This document shows, piece after piece, positions 10,296 to 19,771 of a stretch of 64,000 bases of DNA. Source of the stretch: Brenneria rubrifaciens (GTDB taxonomy: Bacteria > Pseudomonadota > Gammaproteobacteria > Enterobacterales > Enterobacteriaceae); assembly GCF_005484945.1 (NCBI RefSeq), contig NZ_CP034035.1, positions 2,914,001-2,978,000 on the forward strand, read 5' to 3'. How positions within the stretch are numbered: position 1 is the stretch's first letter; the number at the start of each line of letters is the position of its first letter. Under the pieces are notes generated by a model. It was not told the DNA's origin. It ran no database searches and worked only from the letters and a program-made list of their open reading frames with translations. The translations under genes were made by a program, and so were the position numbers.

Positions 10296-11165
10296 ATGTC
10301 AGCAACAAACCATTACGTCGGGCGCTTTGCCCCCTCTCCATCCGGCGCACTGCATTTTGGCTCGCTGATTGCCGCGTTAGGCAGTTACTTACAGGCGCGA
10401 GCCCAGTGCGGGCGCTGGCTGGTACGCATTGAAGACATTGACCCTCCCCGTGAAATTCCCGGCGCATCGGCGCGGATTCTCTCCCAATTGGAACATTACG
10501 GCCTGCATTGGGACGGCGACGTCGTCTATCAATCACAGCGGCATGAACATTACCGCAGCACGCTTAATCAGCTTCAACGGCGTGGGTTGAGCTATTACTG
10601 TACCTGCACCCGCAGCCGTATCCAGCAACTGGGCGGCCACTATGACGGTCACTGCCGCGATCTCGGCCTCCCTGCTGAGCGGGCCGCCGCGCGTCTACGA
10701 CAAACAGCGCCGGTTTTTCACTTTCATGACCGCCTGCGCGGGGATATTCACGCCGATCGCGCACTGGCTGAAGAAGATTTTATCATTCATCGCCGGGACG
10801 GGCTGTTTGCCTACAATCTGGCCGTGGTGGTGGACGATCATCAACAGGGGATCACGGAAATCGTACGCGGAGCCGACCTGATTGAACCTACCGTACGGCA
10901 AATCGCGCTCTATCATCAGTTGGGTTATAAGGAACCGGATTACATTCACCTGCCGCTGGTGCTGAATAGCGCGGGACAAAAACTCTCCAAGCAAAACCAT
11001 GCGCCTGCGCTGCCAGAGAGCGATCCACGCCCGATTCTGGTTGCGGCGTTGCAATTTTTGCATCAACCGCTACCGGAGAGCTGGCAGGACTTGACGCTTA
11101 CGGCGCTGCTTGAGTGGTCTATCTCGCATTGGGCGCTGGATAAAATCCCTTTTAAGGCAGTCTGA
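10296..11165 (+). CDS. gluQ: Glutamyl-queuosine tRNA(Asp) synthetase
   Basis: Attaches glutamate to queuosine at position 34 of tRNA-Asp. The product is 289 residues (E. coli about 300) and resembles the catalytic half of GluRS without the anticodon domain. The HIGH-like motif is in [10 protein letters not shown] and the KMSKS-like motif is KLSKQ. Zinc-binding cysteines lie in YCTCTR and the following C near residue 120. It follows dksA, the usual pairing in this group. A link with queD/queE (queuosine precursor synthesis) further along the window is functional only. Confidence 0.95.
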   Translation: MSATNHYVGRFAPSPSGALHFGSLIAALGSYLQARAQCGRWLVRIEDIDPPREIPGASARILSQLEHYGLHWDGDVVYQSQRHEHYRSTLNQLQRRGLSYYCTCTRSRIQQLGGHYDGHCRDLGLPAERAAARLRQTAPVFHFHDRLRGDIHADRALAEEDFIIHRRDGLFAYNLAVVVDDHQQGITEIVRGADLIEPTVRQIALYHQLGYKEPDYIHLPLVLNSAGQKLSKQNHAPALPESDPRPILVAALQFLHQPLPESWQDLTLTALLEWSISHWALDKIPFKAV

Positions 11166-11261
11166 AGTCACATGATCATTCTCAAAGGGGGTCTGGTGAG
11201 CTATGATTAGCCGCTATTTTTTGGTTGTGCCTTTATTTATCCATCACTAACGAGGTGTATT

Positions 11262-12674
11262 ATCTTTACCCGAGTCGCTAATTTTTGCCGTAAAGTACTG
11301 AATCGCGAGAACGAAACGGTCGAACATGAGGAGACGCGTCAATATCTGACGGTAATCCCGCGTGACCAGCATAATATTTCACGCAGCGATATCAGTGATA
11401 ATGCGCTGAAAGTACTTTATCGCTTGAACAAAGCGGGCTACGAGGCTTATCTGGTTGGCGGCGGCGTTCGTGACCTCCTGCTGGGCAAAAAGCCTAAAGA
11501 TTTTGATATCACCACCAGTGCGACGCCAGAACAGGTGCGCAAGCTGTTCCGTAATTGCCGTTTGGTCGGCCGCCGTTTCCGCCTGGCACACGTGATGTTC
11601 GGACCCGAAGTGATTGAAGTCGCGACGTTCCGCGGTCATCACAACCAGCATCAGGAACAGCAGGAGATCAAGAATTCCGCCCAGCAAGCCCACAATGGCA
11701 TGCTGCTGCGCGACAATATTTTTGGTTCGATTGAGGAAGACGCCCAGCGCCGCGATTTCTCCATCAACAGCCTGTATTACAGCATTGCCGATTTCACCGT
11801 TCGTGACTATACCAATGGGTTGAACGACCTGCGTCAAGGCATTATTCGCATGATTGGCGACCCGGAAACCCGCTACCGTGAAGATCCGGTGCGAATGCTG
11901 CGCGCCGTGCGTTTTGCCGCCAAGCTGGGAATGACCATCAGCCCTGAAACAGCACAACCGATCCCCCGTCTGGCGGCGTTGCTGCACGATATTCCCGCTG
12001 CCCGTATGTTTGAAGAGTCGCTGAAACTGTTGCAAACGGGCTACGGTTACCCGACTTATAAAATGCTGTGCGAATATCAGCTATTCCAGCCGTTGTTCCC
12101 GCTGATCAGCCGTCACTTCACTGAAACCGGCGACACGACGCTGGAGCGGATGGTCGTGAAGGTTCTTAGTAACACCGACCAACGTCTGCAAAATAGTTTG
12201 CGCGTTAACCCGGCGTTTCTGTTCGCCGCCATGCTGTGGTATCCGCTGATTGAACATGCGCAAAAGCTGGCGCAGGAAAGCGGCCTGGCCTACTTCGACG
12301 CCTTCTTGCTGGCCATGAACGACGTGCTCGACGAGCAATGCCGTTCACTGGCCATTCCCAAGCGTATTACATCCATGGTGCGGGATATCTGGCAACTACA
12401 ACTGCGTCTGTCACGTCGTCAGGGGAAACGCGCGTATAAGCTGATGGAACATCCAAAATTCCGCGCCGCCTATGACCTGCTCTGTCTGCGCGCGGAAATA
12501 GAAAACCATCAGGAACTGTTGCGTCTGTCCGCATGGTGGGGCGAATTTCAGGTCGCCGCGCCGCCGCTACAGCAGAACATGCTCAAATCACTGGATGATG
12601 GCCCAACCGCACATCGTCGCTCGCGGCCCCGCCGTCCACGCAGACCGACGACGATTCACAGAGAAAATAGTTGA
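11262..12674 (+). CDS. pcnB: Poly(A) polymerase I with non-AUG start
   Basis: Adds poly(A) to RNA 3' ends and so promotes decay; controls ColE1-type plasmid copy number in E. coli. The first ATG in frame (11424) would remove about 54 conserved residues. Upstream the frame reads [13 protein letters not shown], matching the E. coli N-terminus, and starts at ATC (11262) or the adjacent ATT (11259) after GAGGTG. E. coli pcnB is known to start with AUU. Motifs are [12 protein letters not shown] and the DFD catalytic pair in KPKDFDIT, with an Arg-rich C-terminus. Length is about 470 residues. The stop overlaps folK. Confidence 0.93.
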   Translation: MFTRVANFCRKVLNRENETVEHEETRQYLTVIPRDQHNISRSDISDNALKVLYRLNKAGYEAYLVGGGVRDLLLGKKPKDFDITTSATPEQVRKLFRNCRLVGRRFRLAHVMFGPEVIEVATFRGHHNQHQEQQEIKNSAQQAHNGMLLRDNIFGSIEEDAQRRDFSINSLYYSIADFTVRDYTNGLNDLRQGIIRMIGDPETRYREDPVRMLRAVRFAAKLGMTISPETAQPIPRLAALLHDIPAARMFEESLKLLQTGYGYPTYKMLCEYQLFQPLFPLISRHFTETGDTTLERMVVKVLSNTDQRLQNSLRVNPAFLFAAMLWYPLIEHAQKLAQESGLAYFDAFLLAMNDVLDEQCRSLAIPKRITSMVRDIWQLQLRLSRRQGKRAYKLMEHPKFRAAYDLLCLRAEIENHQELLRLSAWWGEFQVAAPPLQQNMLKSLDDGPTAHRRSRPRRPRRPTTIHRENS

Positions 12675-13171
12675 TGACGCGGGTTTATCTGGCGCTGGGC
12701 AGCAATCTGGCACAGCCGCTACAGCAAGTGCGAACCGCATTGGCCGCGCTGGATAACGTCCCGCTCACCCAGATAATCAGTTGTTCTTCGTTTTACCGAA
12801 GTCGCCCGTTGGGCCAGCAGGATCAGCCGGATTACCTCAACGCGGTCGTCGCGATGGAAACCGGGCTGAGCGCGGAACAGTTGCTGAACCATACGCAGGC
12901 GATTGAGCTTGAACAGGGACGTGTGCGCAAGGCACACCGTTGGGGACCCCGCACGCTGGATCTGGATATTCTGCTGTTCGGTGACGAGGTGATTGATACG
13001 GCGCGGCTGACGGTTCCGCATTACGATATGAAAAACCGTGAATTCATGCTGTATCCGTTGGCTGAAATCGCACCCGCTCTGGTGTTCCCCGATGGCGAAC
13101 CGCTTTCTCACCGCCTTTCCTGCGTAGACCGTAACGGTTTGACGCTGTGGGATAGCGATAACCCCGATTGA
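12674..13171 (+). CDS. folK: 6-hydroxymethyl-7,8-dihydropterin pyrophosphokinase
   Basis: Transfers pyrophosphate from ATP to hydroxymethyldihydropterin in folate synthesis. The product is 165 residues (E. coli 159) with the HPPK signatures LALGSNL, SSFYRSRPLG and the metal and ATP site RWGPRTLDLDILLFGD. The ATG overlaps the pcnB stop (TGATG), so translation is coupled; an in-frame TTG one codon upstream is less likely. The pcnB-folK-panBCD order matches E. coli. Confidence 0.95.
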   Translation: MTRVYLALGSNLAQPLQQVRTALAALDNVPLTQIISCSSFYRSRPLGQQDQPDYLNAVVAMETGLSAEQLLNHTQAIELEQGRVRKAHRWGPRTLDLDILLFGDEVIDTARLTVPHYDMKNREFMLYPLAEIAPALVFPDGEPLSHRLSCVDRNGLTLWDSDNPD

Positions 13172-13323
13172 ACCGCGTTCATTAAGAACACTTCTCTCAC
13201 GGCCCGTTTCACTTGCCTTGATAGACTTCAACAACTTGCAAGATAAGGCTATATCCCTGCACGCCCGCTTCCATTAGAATGATTGCCTTTCATTCTTCGC
13301 CCTATTGACTTAGGAAGGCTGTC

Positions 13324-14118
13324 ATGAAACCGACGACCATCTCCCATTTACGCCAATGGAAAAAAGAAAAGCGTAAATTCGCTACGATTACGGCTTACGA
13401 CGCCAGCTTTTCCCGCCTGTTTTATGAGCAGGGAATTAACGTGATGCTGGTTGGCGATTCACTGGGCATGACATTACAAGGGCATGATTCAACGTTGCCC
13501 GTCACCATCAGCGACATGGTTTACCACACGCGCTGCGTGCGGCGCGGCGCGCCTTTCGCACTGGTGCTTTCGGACATGCCGTTCATGAGTTACGCCACGC
13601 CAGAGCAAACGTTTAGTCAGGCCGCGGAACTGATGCGCGCCGGCGCCAATATGGTCAAACTGGAAGGCGGAAGCTGGCTGGCGCCGACGGTCAACATGCT
13701 GACTGAACGCGCGGTGCCCGTTTGCGGGCATCTCGGTCTGACGCCGCAATCCGTTAATATCTTCGGCGGTTACAAAGTTCAGGGCCGGGACGAAACGGCA
13801 GCCAATCAATTACTGGATGACGCGCTTGCGCTGGAACAGGCTGGCGCCCAGTTACTGGTTCTGGAGTGCGTGCCGGTTGTTCTGGCGCAGCGTATCACCG
13901 AAACCCTCGCCATTCCGGTTATCGGTATCGGCGCCGGTAACGTCACTGATGGGCAAATCCTGGTTATGCATGACGCCCTTGGCATCACCGGCGACAAAAC
14001 CCCTAAATTCGCTAAAAACTTTCTGGCGCAAAGTGGCGATATTCGTACTGCCGCACGCCGCTATGTACACGAAGTGGAACAGGGTATTTATCCCGCCGAA
14101 GAACATTCTTTCCATTAA
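13324..14118 (+). CDS. panB: Ketopantoate hydroxymethyltransferase
   Basis: First committed step of pantothenate synthesis: adds a hydroxymethyl group from methylene-tetrahydrofolate to alpha-ketoisovalerate. The product is 264 residues, the same as E. coli. Conserved blocks are [35 protein letters not shown] (metal-binding Asp) and IGIGAGN. A ribosome site AGGAAGG precedes the ATG. It is the first gene of the panBCD cluster. Confidence 0.97.
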   Translation: MKPTTISHLRQWKKEKRKFATITAYDASFSRLFYEQGINVMLVGDSLGMTLQGHDSTLPVTISDMVYHTRCVRRGAPFALVLSDMPFMSYATPEQTFSQAAELMRAGANMVKLEGGSWLAPTVNMLTERAVPVCGHLGLTPQSVNIFGGYKVQGRDETAANQLLDDALALEQAGAQLLVLECVPVVLAQRITETLAIPVIGIGAGNVTDGQILVMHDALGITGDKTPKFAKNFLAQSGDIRTAARRYVHEVEQGIYPAEEHSFH

Positions 14119-14141
14119 TGCCGTTCGTTAAGGAGTCAGGT

Positions 14142-14996
14142 GTGTTGATTATTGAAACCCCTCTGCTGCTACGCCGTGAAATTCGCCGCTGGCGTCAAGA
14201 GGGGAAATGTATTGCGCTGGTGCCCACTATGGGGAACCTGCACGATGGGCATTTGACCTTGGTGGATGAAGCCCGCGTGCGCGCCGATATCGTGATCGTC
14301 AGTATTTTCGTCAATCCCATGCAGTTTGAACGACAAGAAGATTTAGCGCACTATCCCCGGACCTTGCAGGAAGATTGCGAGAAATTGAATCATAAAGGCG
14401 TCGATCTGGTTTTCGCGCCCGGCCCGGATGTGATATATCCAAACGGATTGGAAGAGCAAACGTTTGTCGAGGTGCCGGGTCTGTCTCATCGGTTGGAAGG
14501 CGCCAGCCGCCCCGGTCATTTTCGCGGCGTCGCCACCATTGTCAGTAAACTGTTCAATATGGTGCAACCGGACCTGGCCTGCTTTGGCGAAAAAGATTAT
14601 CAGCAGTTGCTGCTGATCCGTCAGTTGGTCAGCGACATGGGCTATGACATCAGTATTGTCGGCGTGCCGATTGTGCGGGCGAAAGACGGCCTGGCCTTGA
14701 GTTCACGCAATGGCTATCTCAGCCCGGAAGAGCGCCAGATCGCGCCGCGGCTAAATAAGGTGATGGCTAGCGTGGTTGCGCGATTGGCCAGCGGGGAGCG
14801 CCAGATTGATGATTTACTGGGTCAGGCGGAAGAAAAGCTTCGGCAAGCCGGCTTTACACCTGACGAACTGTTTATTTGCGACGCCGAGACATTACAACCA
14901 CTGACAACAGCCAGCACGCGTGCGGTTGTTCTCATGGCAGCCTGGTTAGGCAAAGCGCGATTGATTGATAACCAGCAGGTCGATTTGACTGTATGA
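14142..14996 (+). CDS. panC: Pantothenate synthetase, GTG start
   Basis: Joins pantoate and beta-alanine using ATP. The product is 284 residues from a GTG start at 14142 (E. coli 283), reading M-L-I-I-E-T as in E. coli. TAAGGAG at 14129-14135 sits at proper spacing for this GTG, which decides the start over the upstream ATG at 14118. Motifs are [10 protein letters not shown] (HIGH-like), [14 protein letters not shown] and LSSRNGYL (KMSKS-like region). It lies between panB and panD. Confidence 0.96.
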   Translation: MLIIETPLLLRREIRRWRQEGKCIALVPTMGNLHDGHLTLVDEARVRADIVIVSIFVNPMQFERQEDLAHYPRTLQEDCEKLNHKGVDLVFAPGPDVIYPNGLEEQTFVEVPGLSHRLEGASRPGHFRGVATIVSKLFNMVQPDLACFGEKDYQQLLLIRQLVSDMGYDISIVGVPIVRAKDGLALSSRNGYLSPEERQIAPRLNKVMASVVARLASGERQIDDLLGQAEEKLRQAGFTPDELFICDAETLQPLTTASTRAVVLMAAWLGKARLIDNQQVDLTV

Positions 14997-15013
14997 ACAG
15001 AGGTAACAAAGCG

Positions 15014-15394
15014 ATGATACGTACCATGCTGCAAGGCAAACTGCACCGGGTAAAAGTCACCCAGGCAGACCTGCATTATGAAGGCTCTTGCGCCATCGAT
15101 CAGGATTTTATGGATGCTGCGGGCATCCTGGAATATGAAGCGATTGATATCTATAACGTGGATAACGGACAGCGTTTCTCGACCTATGCCATTGCCGGCG
15201 AGAGAGGTTCGCGGATTATTTCTGTCAACGGCGCGGCGGCGCGCTGCGCTTGCGTGGGTGATAAGCTGATCATCTGTTCTTATGTGCAGATGTCCGACGA
15301 GCAGGCAAGAGAGCACCGCCCCAAAGTCGCCTATTTCTCCGGCGATAACGCGCTTCAGCGTCAGGCCAAGGCCATTCCGGTACAGGTCGCCTGA
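15014..15394 (+). CDS. panD: Aspartate 1-decarboxylase proenzyme
   Basis: Makes beta-alanine from aspartate. This pyruvoyl enzyme self-cleaves between Gly24 and Ser25, which are visible in YEGSCAID at the exact expected positions when the ATG at 15014 is used. The product is 126 residues, as in E. coli, and ends in AKAIPVQVA. Substrate residues are in RFSTYAI and [11 protein letters not shown]. An upstream ATG at 14993 overlaps panC and is not conserved. In E. coli another gene separates panC and panD; here they are adjacent. Confidence 0.97.
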   Translation: MIRTMLQGKLHRVKVTQADLHYEGSCAIDQDFMDAAGILEYEAIDIYNVDNGQRFSTYAIAGERGSRIISVNGAAARCACVGDKLIICSYVQMSDEQAREHRPKVAYFSGDNALQRQAKAIPVQVA

Positions 15395-15398
15395 CGTG

Positions 15399-15425
15399 AA
15401 GAGGGCGGTGGCGACACCGCCTTCT
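15399..15425. terminator. Bidirectional terminator between panD and yadH
   Basis: Hairpin with arms GGCGGTG (15404-15410) and CACCGCC (15415-15421), loop GCGA, flanked by AAGA and TTCTT. It lies between convergent genes and can serve both. Confidence 0.7.
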
Positions 15426-15441
15426 TACCCTTTTAACCCCC

Positions 15442-16212
15442 TCAGGTACGCAGTCCGTGTCCGCGTTCGATCAACCACCATGCCAGAAGATAGAACACCA
15501 CGATAAAGCCAACCAGCACGGCCAGGGTTAAGACCAGCGGGACATCATGAATGCCGAGAAAACCATAGCGGAACCCGCTGATCATATACACCACCGGATT
15601 AAGCTTTGACACCGCCTGCCAAAACGGTGACAGCAGCGTTAAGGAATAAAACACCCCGCCAAGATAGGTCAGCGGCGTCAACACAAAGGTCGGGATCAGG
15701 CTGATGTCATCAAACGTGTTGGCGAATACCGCATTCAACAACCCCGCCAACGAGAACAACACCGCCGTCAGCAGCAGCGTCAGCACGATAATCCACCAGG
15801 CATGAACCTGGAGCGGTACAAAAAACAGAGAAACCACCGTAACCAATATGCCGACGCACACGCCACGCGCCACGCCGCCACCGACATAACCCGCGATGAC
15901 CACATGGGTCGGCACTGGCGCGACCAAAAGCTCTTCGATGTTACGTTGAAACTTCGCACTGAAAAATGAAGAGGCGACGTTCGCGTAGGAATTGGTGATC
16001 ACCGACATCATGATAAGGCCGGGTACGATGAACTGCATATAGTCAAAACCGTGCATCTCACCGATACGCGAACCAATCAGGTTGCCAAAAATAATAAAAT
16101 ACAGCGTCATGGTGATAACCGGCGGCAATAGCGTCTGCGCCCAGATGCGTCCAAAACGGTGTATTTCTTTACCCCAGATACTCTGTAGGGCCACCCAATA
16201 CAACTGCATCAT
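15442..16212 (-). CDS. yadH: ABC-2 type transporter permease YadH
   Basis: Inner-membrane permease of an ABC-2 exporter, 256 residues as in E. coli, with about six hydrophobic segments. Conserved blocks include VITMTLYFIIFGNLIGSRIG and LLVAPVPTHVVIAGYVGGG. It pairs with the ATPase YadG: the ATG overlaps the yadG stop (ATGA), so the two are translationally coupled. The substrate is not established in the family. Confidence 0.93.
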   Translation of the reverse strand: MMQLYWVALQSIWGKEIHRFGRIWAQTLLPPVITMTLYFIIFGNLIGSRIGEMHGFDYMQFIVPGLIMMSVITNSYANVASSFFSAKFQRNIEELLVAPVPTHVVIAGYVGGGVARGVCVGILVTVVSLFFVPLQVHAWWIIVLTLLLTAVLFSLAGLLNAVFANTFDDISLIPTFVLTPLTYLGGVFYSLTLLSPFWQAVSKLNPVVYMISGFRYGFLGIHDVPLVLTLAVLVGFIVVFYLLAWWLIERGHGLRT

Positions 16213-17132
16213 GCTTTTTCTCCCTTACCGTTAACCAGGGTGACAAACAGCTCCTCCAGCCGGTTCGCCTTGTTACGCATACTCAATATCTGTATCCCCT
16301 GCGCGCTTAACTGGCTGAACAGCGCATTCAGACCCTGCTCACGCATGACCTCCACCTCCAGCGTCGACGTATCCAGCAAACGGAACGGATAACCTTCAAG
16401 CTGAGGTAACGGACTTCTGGCGGCCAAATCGAAAATAAACGTTTCAGATTTCAGTTTGGAGAGCAAATGCCGCATCGACGTATTTTCCACCAGCTCGCCA
16501 TTCTGGATAATGCCGATATTGCGGCACAGCATTTCAGCCTCTTCCAGATAGTGGGTGGTCAAAATAATCGTGGTGCCCTGCGCGTTGAGCTCTTTCAGAA
16601 AGCCCCACATGGAACGGCGCAACTCAATATCTACGCCGGCGGTTGGCTCATCAAGAATCAGCAGTTTGGGTTCATGCATCAGCGCACGGGCAATCATCAA
16701 ACGGCGCTTCATCCCGCCGGAGAGCATCCGGGACTGCTCATTACGCTTCTCCCACAGATCCAACTGCCTGAGGTATTTTTCCGCCCGCAACAACGCGTCG
16801 CCGCGTTTTACGCCGTAATATCCTGCCTGGCTCACCACAATCTGCAATGCGGTTTCAAACTGGTTAAAGTTAAATTCCTGCGGCACCAACCCCAGTTGAT
16901 GCTTGGCGTTAACGGCATCCCGATCCAGGTCATAGCCAAAAACCTGTACCCTTCCCGCGGTTTTATTTACTAATGAGCTAACAATGCCAATGGTGGTAGA
17001 TTTTCCCGCGCCATTTGGCCCCAGCAGGGCATAAAAGTCGCCCGCTTCGACCTGTAGATCGATCCCGCGCAATGCCTTGACGCCGCCGGCGTAGGTTTTG
17101 GTTAATTGCGCCAATTCCAGTGCATATGTCAT
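16209..17132 (-). CDS. yadG: ABC transporter ATPase YadG
   Basis: ATPase partner of YadH, 307 residues (E. coli 308). It shows Walker A GPNGAGKSTT, a Q-loop in VPQEFNFN, signature LSGGMKRR, Walker B LLILDEPTAG and H-loop TTHYLEEAE. The C-terminal extension follows the DrrA/CcmA-type exporter pattern. It is divergent from can with about 128 bases between. Confidence 0.94.
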   Translation of the reverse strand: MTYALELAQLTKTYAGGVKALRGIDLQVEAGDFYALLGPNGAGKSTTIGIVSSLVNKTAGRVQVFGYDLDRDAVNAKHQLGLVPQEFNFNQFETALQIVVSQAGYYGVKRGDALLRAEKYLRQLDLWEKRNEQSRMLSGGMKRRLMIARALMHEPKLLILDEPTAGVDIELRRSMWGFLKELNAQGTTIILTTHYLEEAEMLCRNIGIIQNGELVENTSMRHLLSKLKSETFIFDLAARSPLPQLEGYPFRLLDTSTLEVEVMREQGLNALFSQLSAQGIQILSMRNKANRLEELFVTLVNGKGEKA

Positions 17133-17260
17133 AAAAAATGGATTGCCTTATTATCCGTGAGTTATACCGTTTCGATTTTGAAACTATCGTTTTTCAAACG
17201 CCGGGTGTTGCCTTATATTAATCCCCATCGCCCCTTGTTTGTTACAGGTCATTTACTTTC

Positions 17261-17902
17261 ATGAAAGATATTGAAACGCTCATCGCCAACAACCAACGCT
17301 GGTCGAAAACGATGGTGGAAGAAGATCCTGGTTATTTTGAACGACTGGCGCAGACACAACAGCCTCGTTTTTTGTGGATTGGATGCTCGGATAGCCGCGT
17401 ACCCGCGGAAAGCCTGACCAGCCTCGAACCTGGAGAGCTGTTTGTTCACCGTAACGTCGCCAATCTGGTCATTCACACCGACCTCAATTGCCTGTCCGTT
17501 GTGCAATATGCTGTCGAAGTACTGGAAGTCGAACATATCATTATCTGCGGCCACTACGGTTGCGGCGGTGTGCAAGCGGCGCTTGAAAACCCCGAACTGG
17601 GGCTGATCAACAACTGGCTGCTGCACATCCGCGACCTATGGTACAAGCATAGTTCGCTACTGGGAGAACTGCCGCCCGAACAGCGGCTGAATACGCTGTG
17701 CGAAATCAATGTTATTGAACAGGTTTATAACCTCGGCCACTCTACCGTGATGCAGTCAGCCTGGAAACGCGGGCAGAAAATCACGGTCCACGGTTGGGTT
17801 TACGGTATTCAGGACGGTTGCCTGCGGGATTTGGAAGTCACCGCCACCAGCAGAGAGTCACTGGAGCAACGCTACCGCCGCGCGATTTCCTCCCTGCCCT
17901 GA
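17261..17902 (+). CDS. can: Beta-class carbonic anhydrase
   Basis: Interconverts CO2 and bicarbonate in the cytoplasm. The product is 213 residues (E. coli 220). Zinc and catalytic residues are in place: Cys42, Asp44 and Arg46 in GCSDSR, and the His/Cys pair in [10 protein letters not shown] (about 98 and 101). It starts M-K-D-I-E-T-L. It is convergent with hpt, as in E. coli. Confidence 0.96.
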   Translation: MKDIETLIANNQRWSKTMVEEDPGYFERLAQTQQPRFLWIGCSDSRVPAESLTSLEPGELFVHRNVANLVIHTDLNCLSVVQYAVEVLEVEHIIICGHYGCGGVQAALENPELGLINNWLLHIRDLWYKHSSLLGELPPEQRLNTLCEINVIEQVYNLGHSTVMQSAWKRGQKITVHGWVYGIQDGCLRDLEVTATSRESLEQRYRRAISSLP

Positions 17903-17912
17903 TTTACAGTTA

Positions 17913-17930
17913 ACGCCCTGCAACGGGCGT
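17913..17930. terminator. Terminator between can and hpt
   Basis: Hairpin with arms ACGCCC and GGGCGT and a six-base loop, followed on the plus strand by CATTTAT. It lies in the 45-base gap between two convergent genes. Confidence 0.55.
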
Positions 17931-17947
17931 CATTTATCCCACCAGTC

Positions 17948-18481
17948 TCACGCCTGAGGGACGACTTTGCCGACATAGGGTAAATGTCGATAATGCTGGG
18001 CGTAGTCGATGCCATAGCCCACCACAAACTCATCGGGAATAGAGAACCCCACCCACTCGACTTTTACGTCCACTTCCCGGCGTTCCGGCTTATCCAGCAG
18101 GGTACATATCGCCAGCGATTCGGGTTCGCGCAATTGCAGGATTTCACGCACTCTGCTCAACGTGTTGCCGGAGTCGATAATATCCTCAACGATCAACACA
18201 TCTTTACCACGAATATCTTCGTCCAGATCCTTGAGGATTTTGACGTCGCGCGTGCTATTCATCCCGCGGCCATAGCTGGATGCCGTCATGAAATCGACTT
18301 CGTGTGAAACATCAATAGCCCGGCACAAATCCGCCATAAAGATAAATGAACCGCGCAGTAAGCCAACCAGCACCATATCGTTGCCGCGGTTACGGTAGTG
18401 TTCACTGATTTGCCGACCTAACTCGTTAACTCGCGCCATCACTTCCTGTTCGGAAATCATGACTTCTACGGTATGTTTCAT
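17948..18481 (-). CDS. hpt: Hypoxanthine phosphoribosyltransferase
   Basis: Purine salvage enzyme converting hypoxanthine (and guanine) with PRPP to the nucleotide. From the ATG at 18481 (MKHTVEV) it has 177 residues (E. coli 178). The PRPP-binding loop [13 protein letters not shown] and the flexible-loop region FMTASSYG are present, as is [19 protein letters not shown] second ATG directly upstream (18484) is possible. The longer open frame to 18544 is not conserved. Confidence 0.95.
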   Translation of the reverse strand: MKHTVEVMISEQEVMARVNELGRQISEHYRNRGNDMVLVGLLRGSFIFMADLCRAIDVSHEVDFMTASSYGRGMNSTRDVKILKDLDEDIRGKDVLIVEDIIDSGNTLSRVREILQLREPESLAICTLLDKPERREVDVKVEWVGFSIPDEFVVGYGIDYAQHYRHLPYVGKVVPQA

Positions 18482-18705
18482 CATACTCATAACTCTTAAA
18501 TAGAAAAATCCCGCATCATCGGCATAGACGAAGGTTGTCACCAATGATGCCCCTATGCTGACCTTTTATCAACGCGGGCAGGTTGCGCTCAAGGGCGTGA
18601 AGTATACCAGAAACCCTCCGCCAGAAATTTAACGGTGAACGAATTGAGGCGTAAAACCGGGCTGACCCTAAGCGCAATAGTAATAGCGAATATTCAGTTG
18701 CGGGT

Positions 18706-19767
18706 TTATGAGTCTGCGTCTGGCGTTACCGGAAAGAGTACCGGCTGATCGGTTTTAATGCTCAGACGCACGTTCTGTCCTGGTTCAAACCAGTTGCTGG
18801 TTTGAACCAGGATCGTCTGCGCATTCAGACTTACCTTATAGAGATTGGACGTACCGGTAAAAAGCCTATCCTCAATTTGCGCCGCGCCGTCTGCATCCAG
18901 CGCCAGCGCCACATCCAAAGGGCGCACCATCCAGTCGCAGGCTGAATTAATCGGTTGATTCAGCGGACGGTTCGCATGGTGTTCGCCTAGTGCGCTCTGC
19001 CATCGATGATCGCTCAGGATCTTCACGGGCAAATAATTCGTGTTACCCAGAAAATCCGCAGCAAACCGGTTGATAGGACGGTGGTATAGCTCATAGGGAT
19101 ATCCCTGCTGCACAATGCTCCCCTCTTCCAGCAAGATGAGATGATCTGCACAGGCAAACGCCGCTTCCCGGTTATGTGTCGCGAAAATAGCCGCGATGTG
19201 CCGCTGCTTGAGTATTTGCCGCAGTTCGGTTATCAGATGATGACGACTGTGGCTATCCAGTCCGGGAAAAGGTTCGTCCAGCAACAGCAGTTCAGGCTTA
19301 CAGGCCAGTATCCGAGCAATCGACAAACGATGCCGCTGTTCATTTGACAATTCGTGAGGATAGCGGGACGCCACATCGTCAAGTTTCAAGAGCGTCAGTA
19401 TTTCTCCGCCGCTCCGCGCCACCTCGCCGGGCGATTGACCATATAGACCAAACGCCACATTCCCTGCGGCGGTCAAATGGGGAAACAAGGTATCGTCCTG
19501 AAAAATCAGGCCAATCTGACGTTGCTCCGGCGGCAACCTCTGCTGGGGTGTACTGATAGATTGCCCGGCAAGCTTAATTTCCCCCTGCTCTATCGGTAAC
19601 AACCCGGCAATAGCCTGCAATAGCGTCGTTTTGCCGCTACCGTTTCTGCCCAACAAACAGATCGCTTCATCCGCTCTCACGGCAAACGTCACCTTTTCCA
19701 GACTCGCCCCCTGCGGCGAGCGACAGCTTAATGACTGCACACCCAGAATATCCACCAACGTCACCAT
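18706..19767 (-). CDS. Fbp/Afu-type iron(III) ABC transporter ATPase
   Basis: Predicted cytoplasmic ATPase, 353 residues, with a C-terminal TOBE-like extension of the kind in FbpC/AfuC/PotA proteins. It shows Walker A GRNGSGKTT, Q-loop FQDDTLFPHL, Walker B LLLLDEPF and H-loop ATHNREAA. The signature is LSNEQRHRLS where the family has LSGGQ, an unusual change of both glycines. It is the downstream partner of the permease gene 4 bases away. A 16-bp perfect inverted repeat lies inside its 3' end. The iron substrate is inferred from the permease type; other metals are possible. No binding-protein gene is adjacent. Confidence 0.8.
   Translation of the reverse strand: MVTLVDILGVQSLSCRSPQGASLEKVTFAVRADEAICLLGRNGSGKTTLLQAIAGLLPIEQGEIKLAGQSISTPQQRLPPEQRQIGLIFQDDTLFPHLTAAGNVAFGLYGQSPGEVARSGGEILTLLKLDDVASRYPHELSNEQRHRLSIARILACKPELLLLDEPFPGLDSHSRHHLITELRQILKQRHIAAIFATHNREAAFACADHLILLEEGSIVQQGYPYELYHRPINRFAADFLGNTNYLPVKILSDHRWQSALGEHHANRPLNQPINSACDWMVRPLDVALALDADGAAQIEDRLFTGTSNLYKVSLNAQTILVQTSNWFEPGQNVRLSIKTDQPVLFPVTPDADS
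18778..18812 (-). repeat. 16-bp perfect inverted repeat inside the ABC ATPase gene
   Basis: Arms TCCTGGTTCAAACCAG (18778-18793) and its exact complement (18797-18812) are separated by TTG. The stretch codes I-L-V-Q-T-S-N-W-F-E-P-G in the ATPase, so it is a strong mRNA hairpin within coding sequence about 70-100 bases before the stop. Confidence 0.85.
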
Positions 19768-19771
19768 TTGA

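Noticed and set aside
10642..10881. A 79-codon frame inside gluQ and similar internal frames elsewhere in GC-rich genes.
   Set aside because: Shadow frames of well-identified genes, with no independent start or family support.
11424..12674. pcnB starting at the ATG at 11424.
   Set aside because: It would remove a conserved N-terminus that continues upstream to an ATC/ATT start with a ribosome site.
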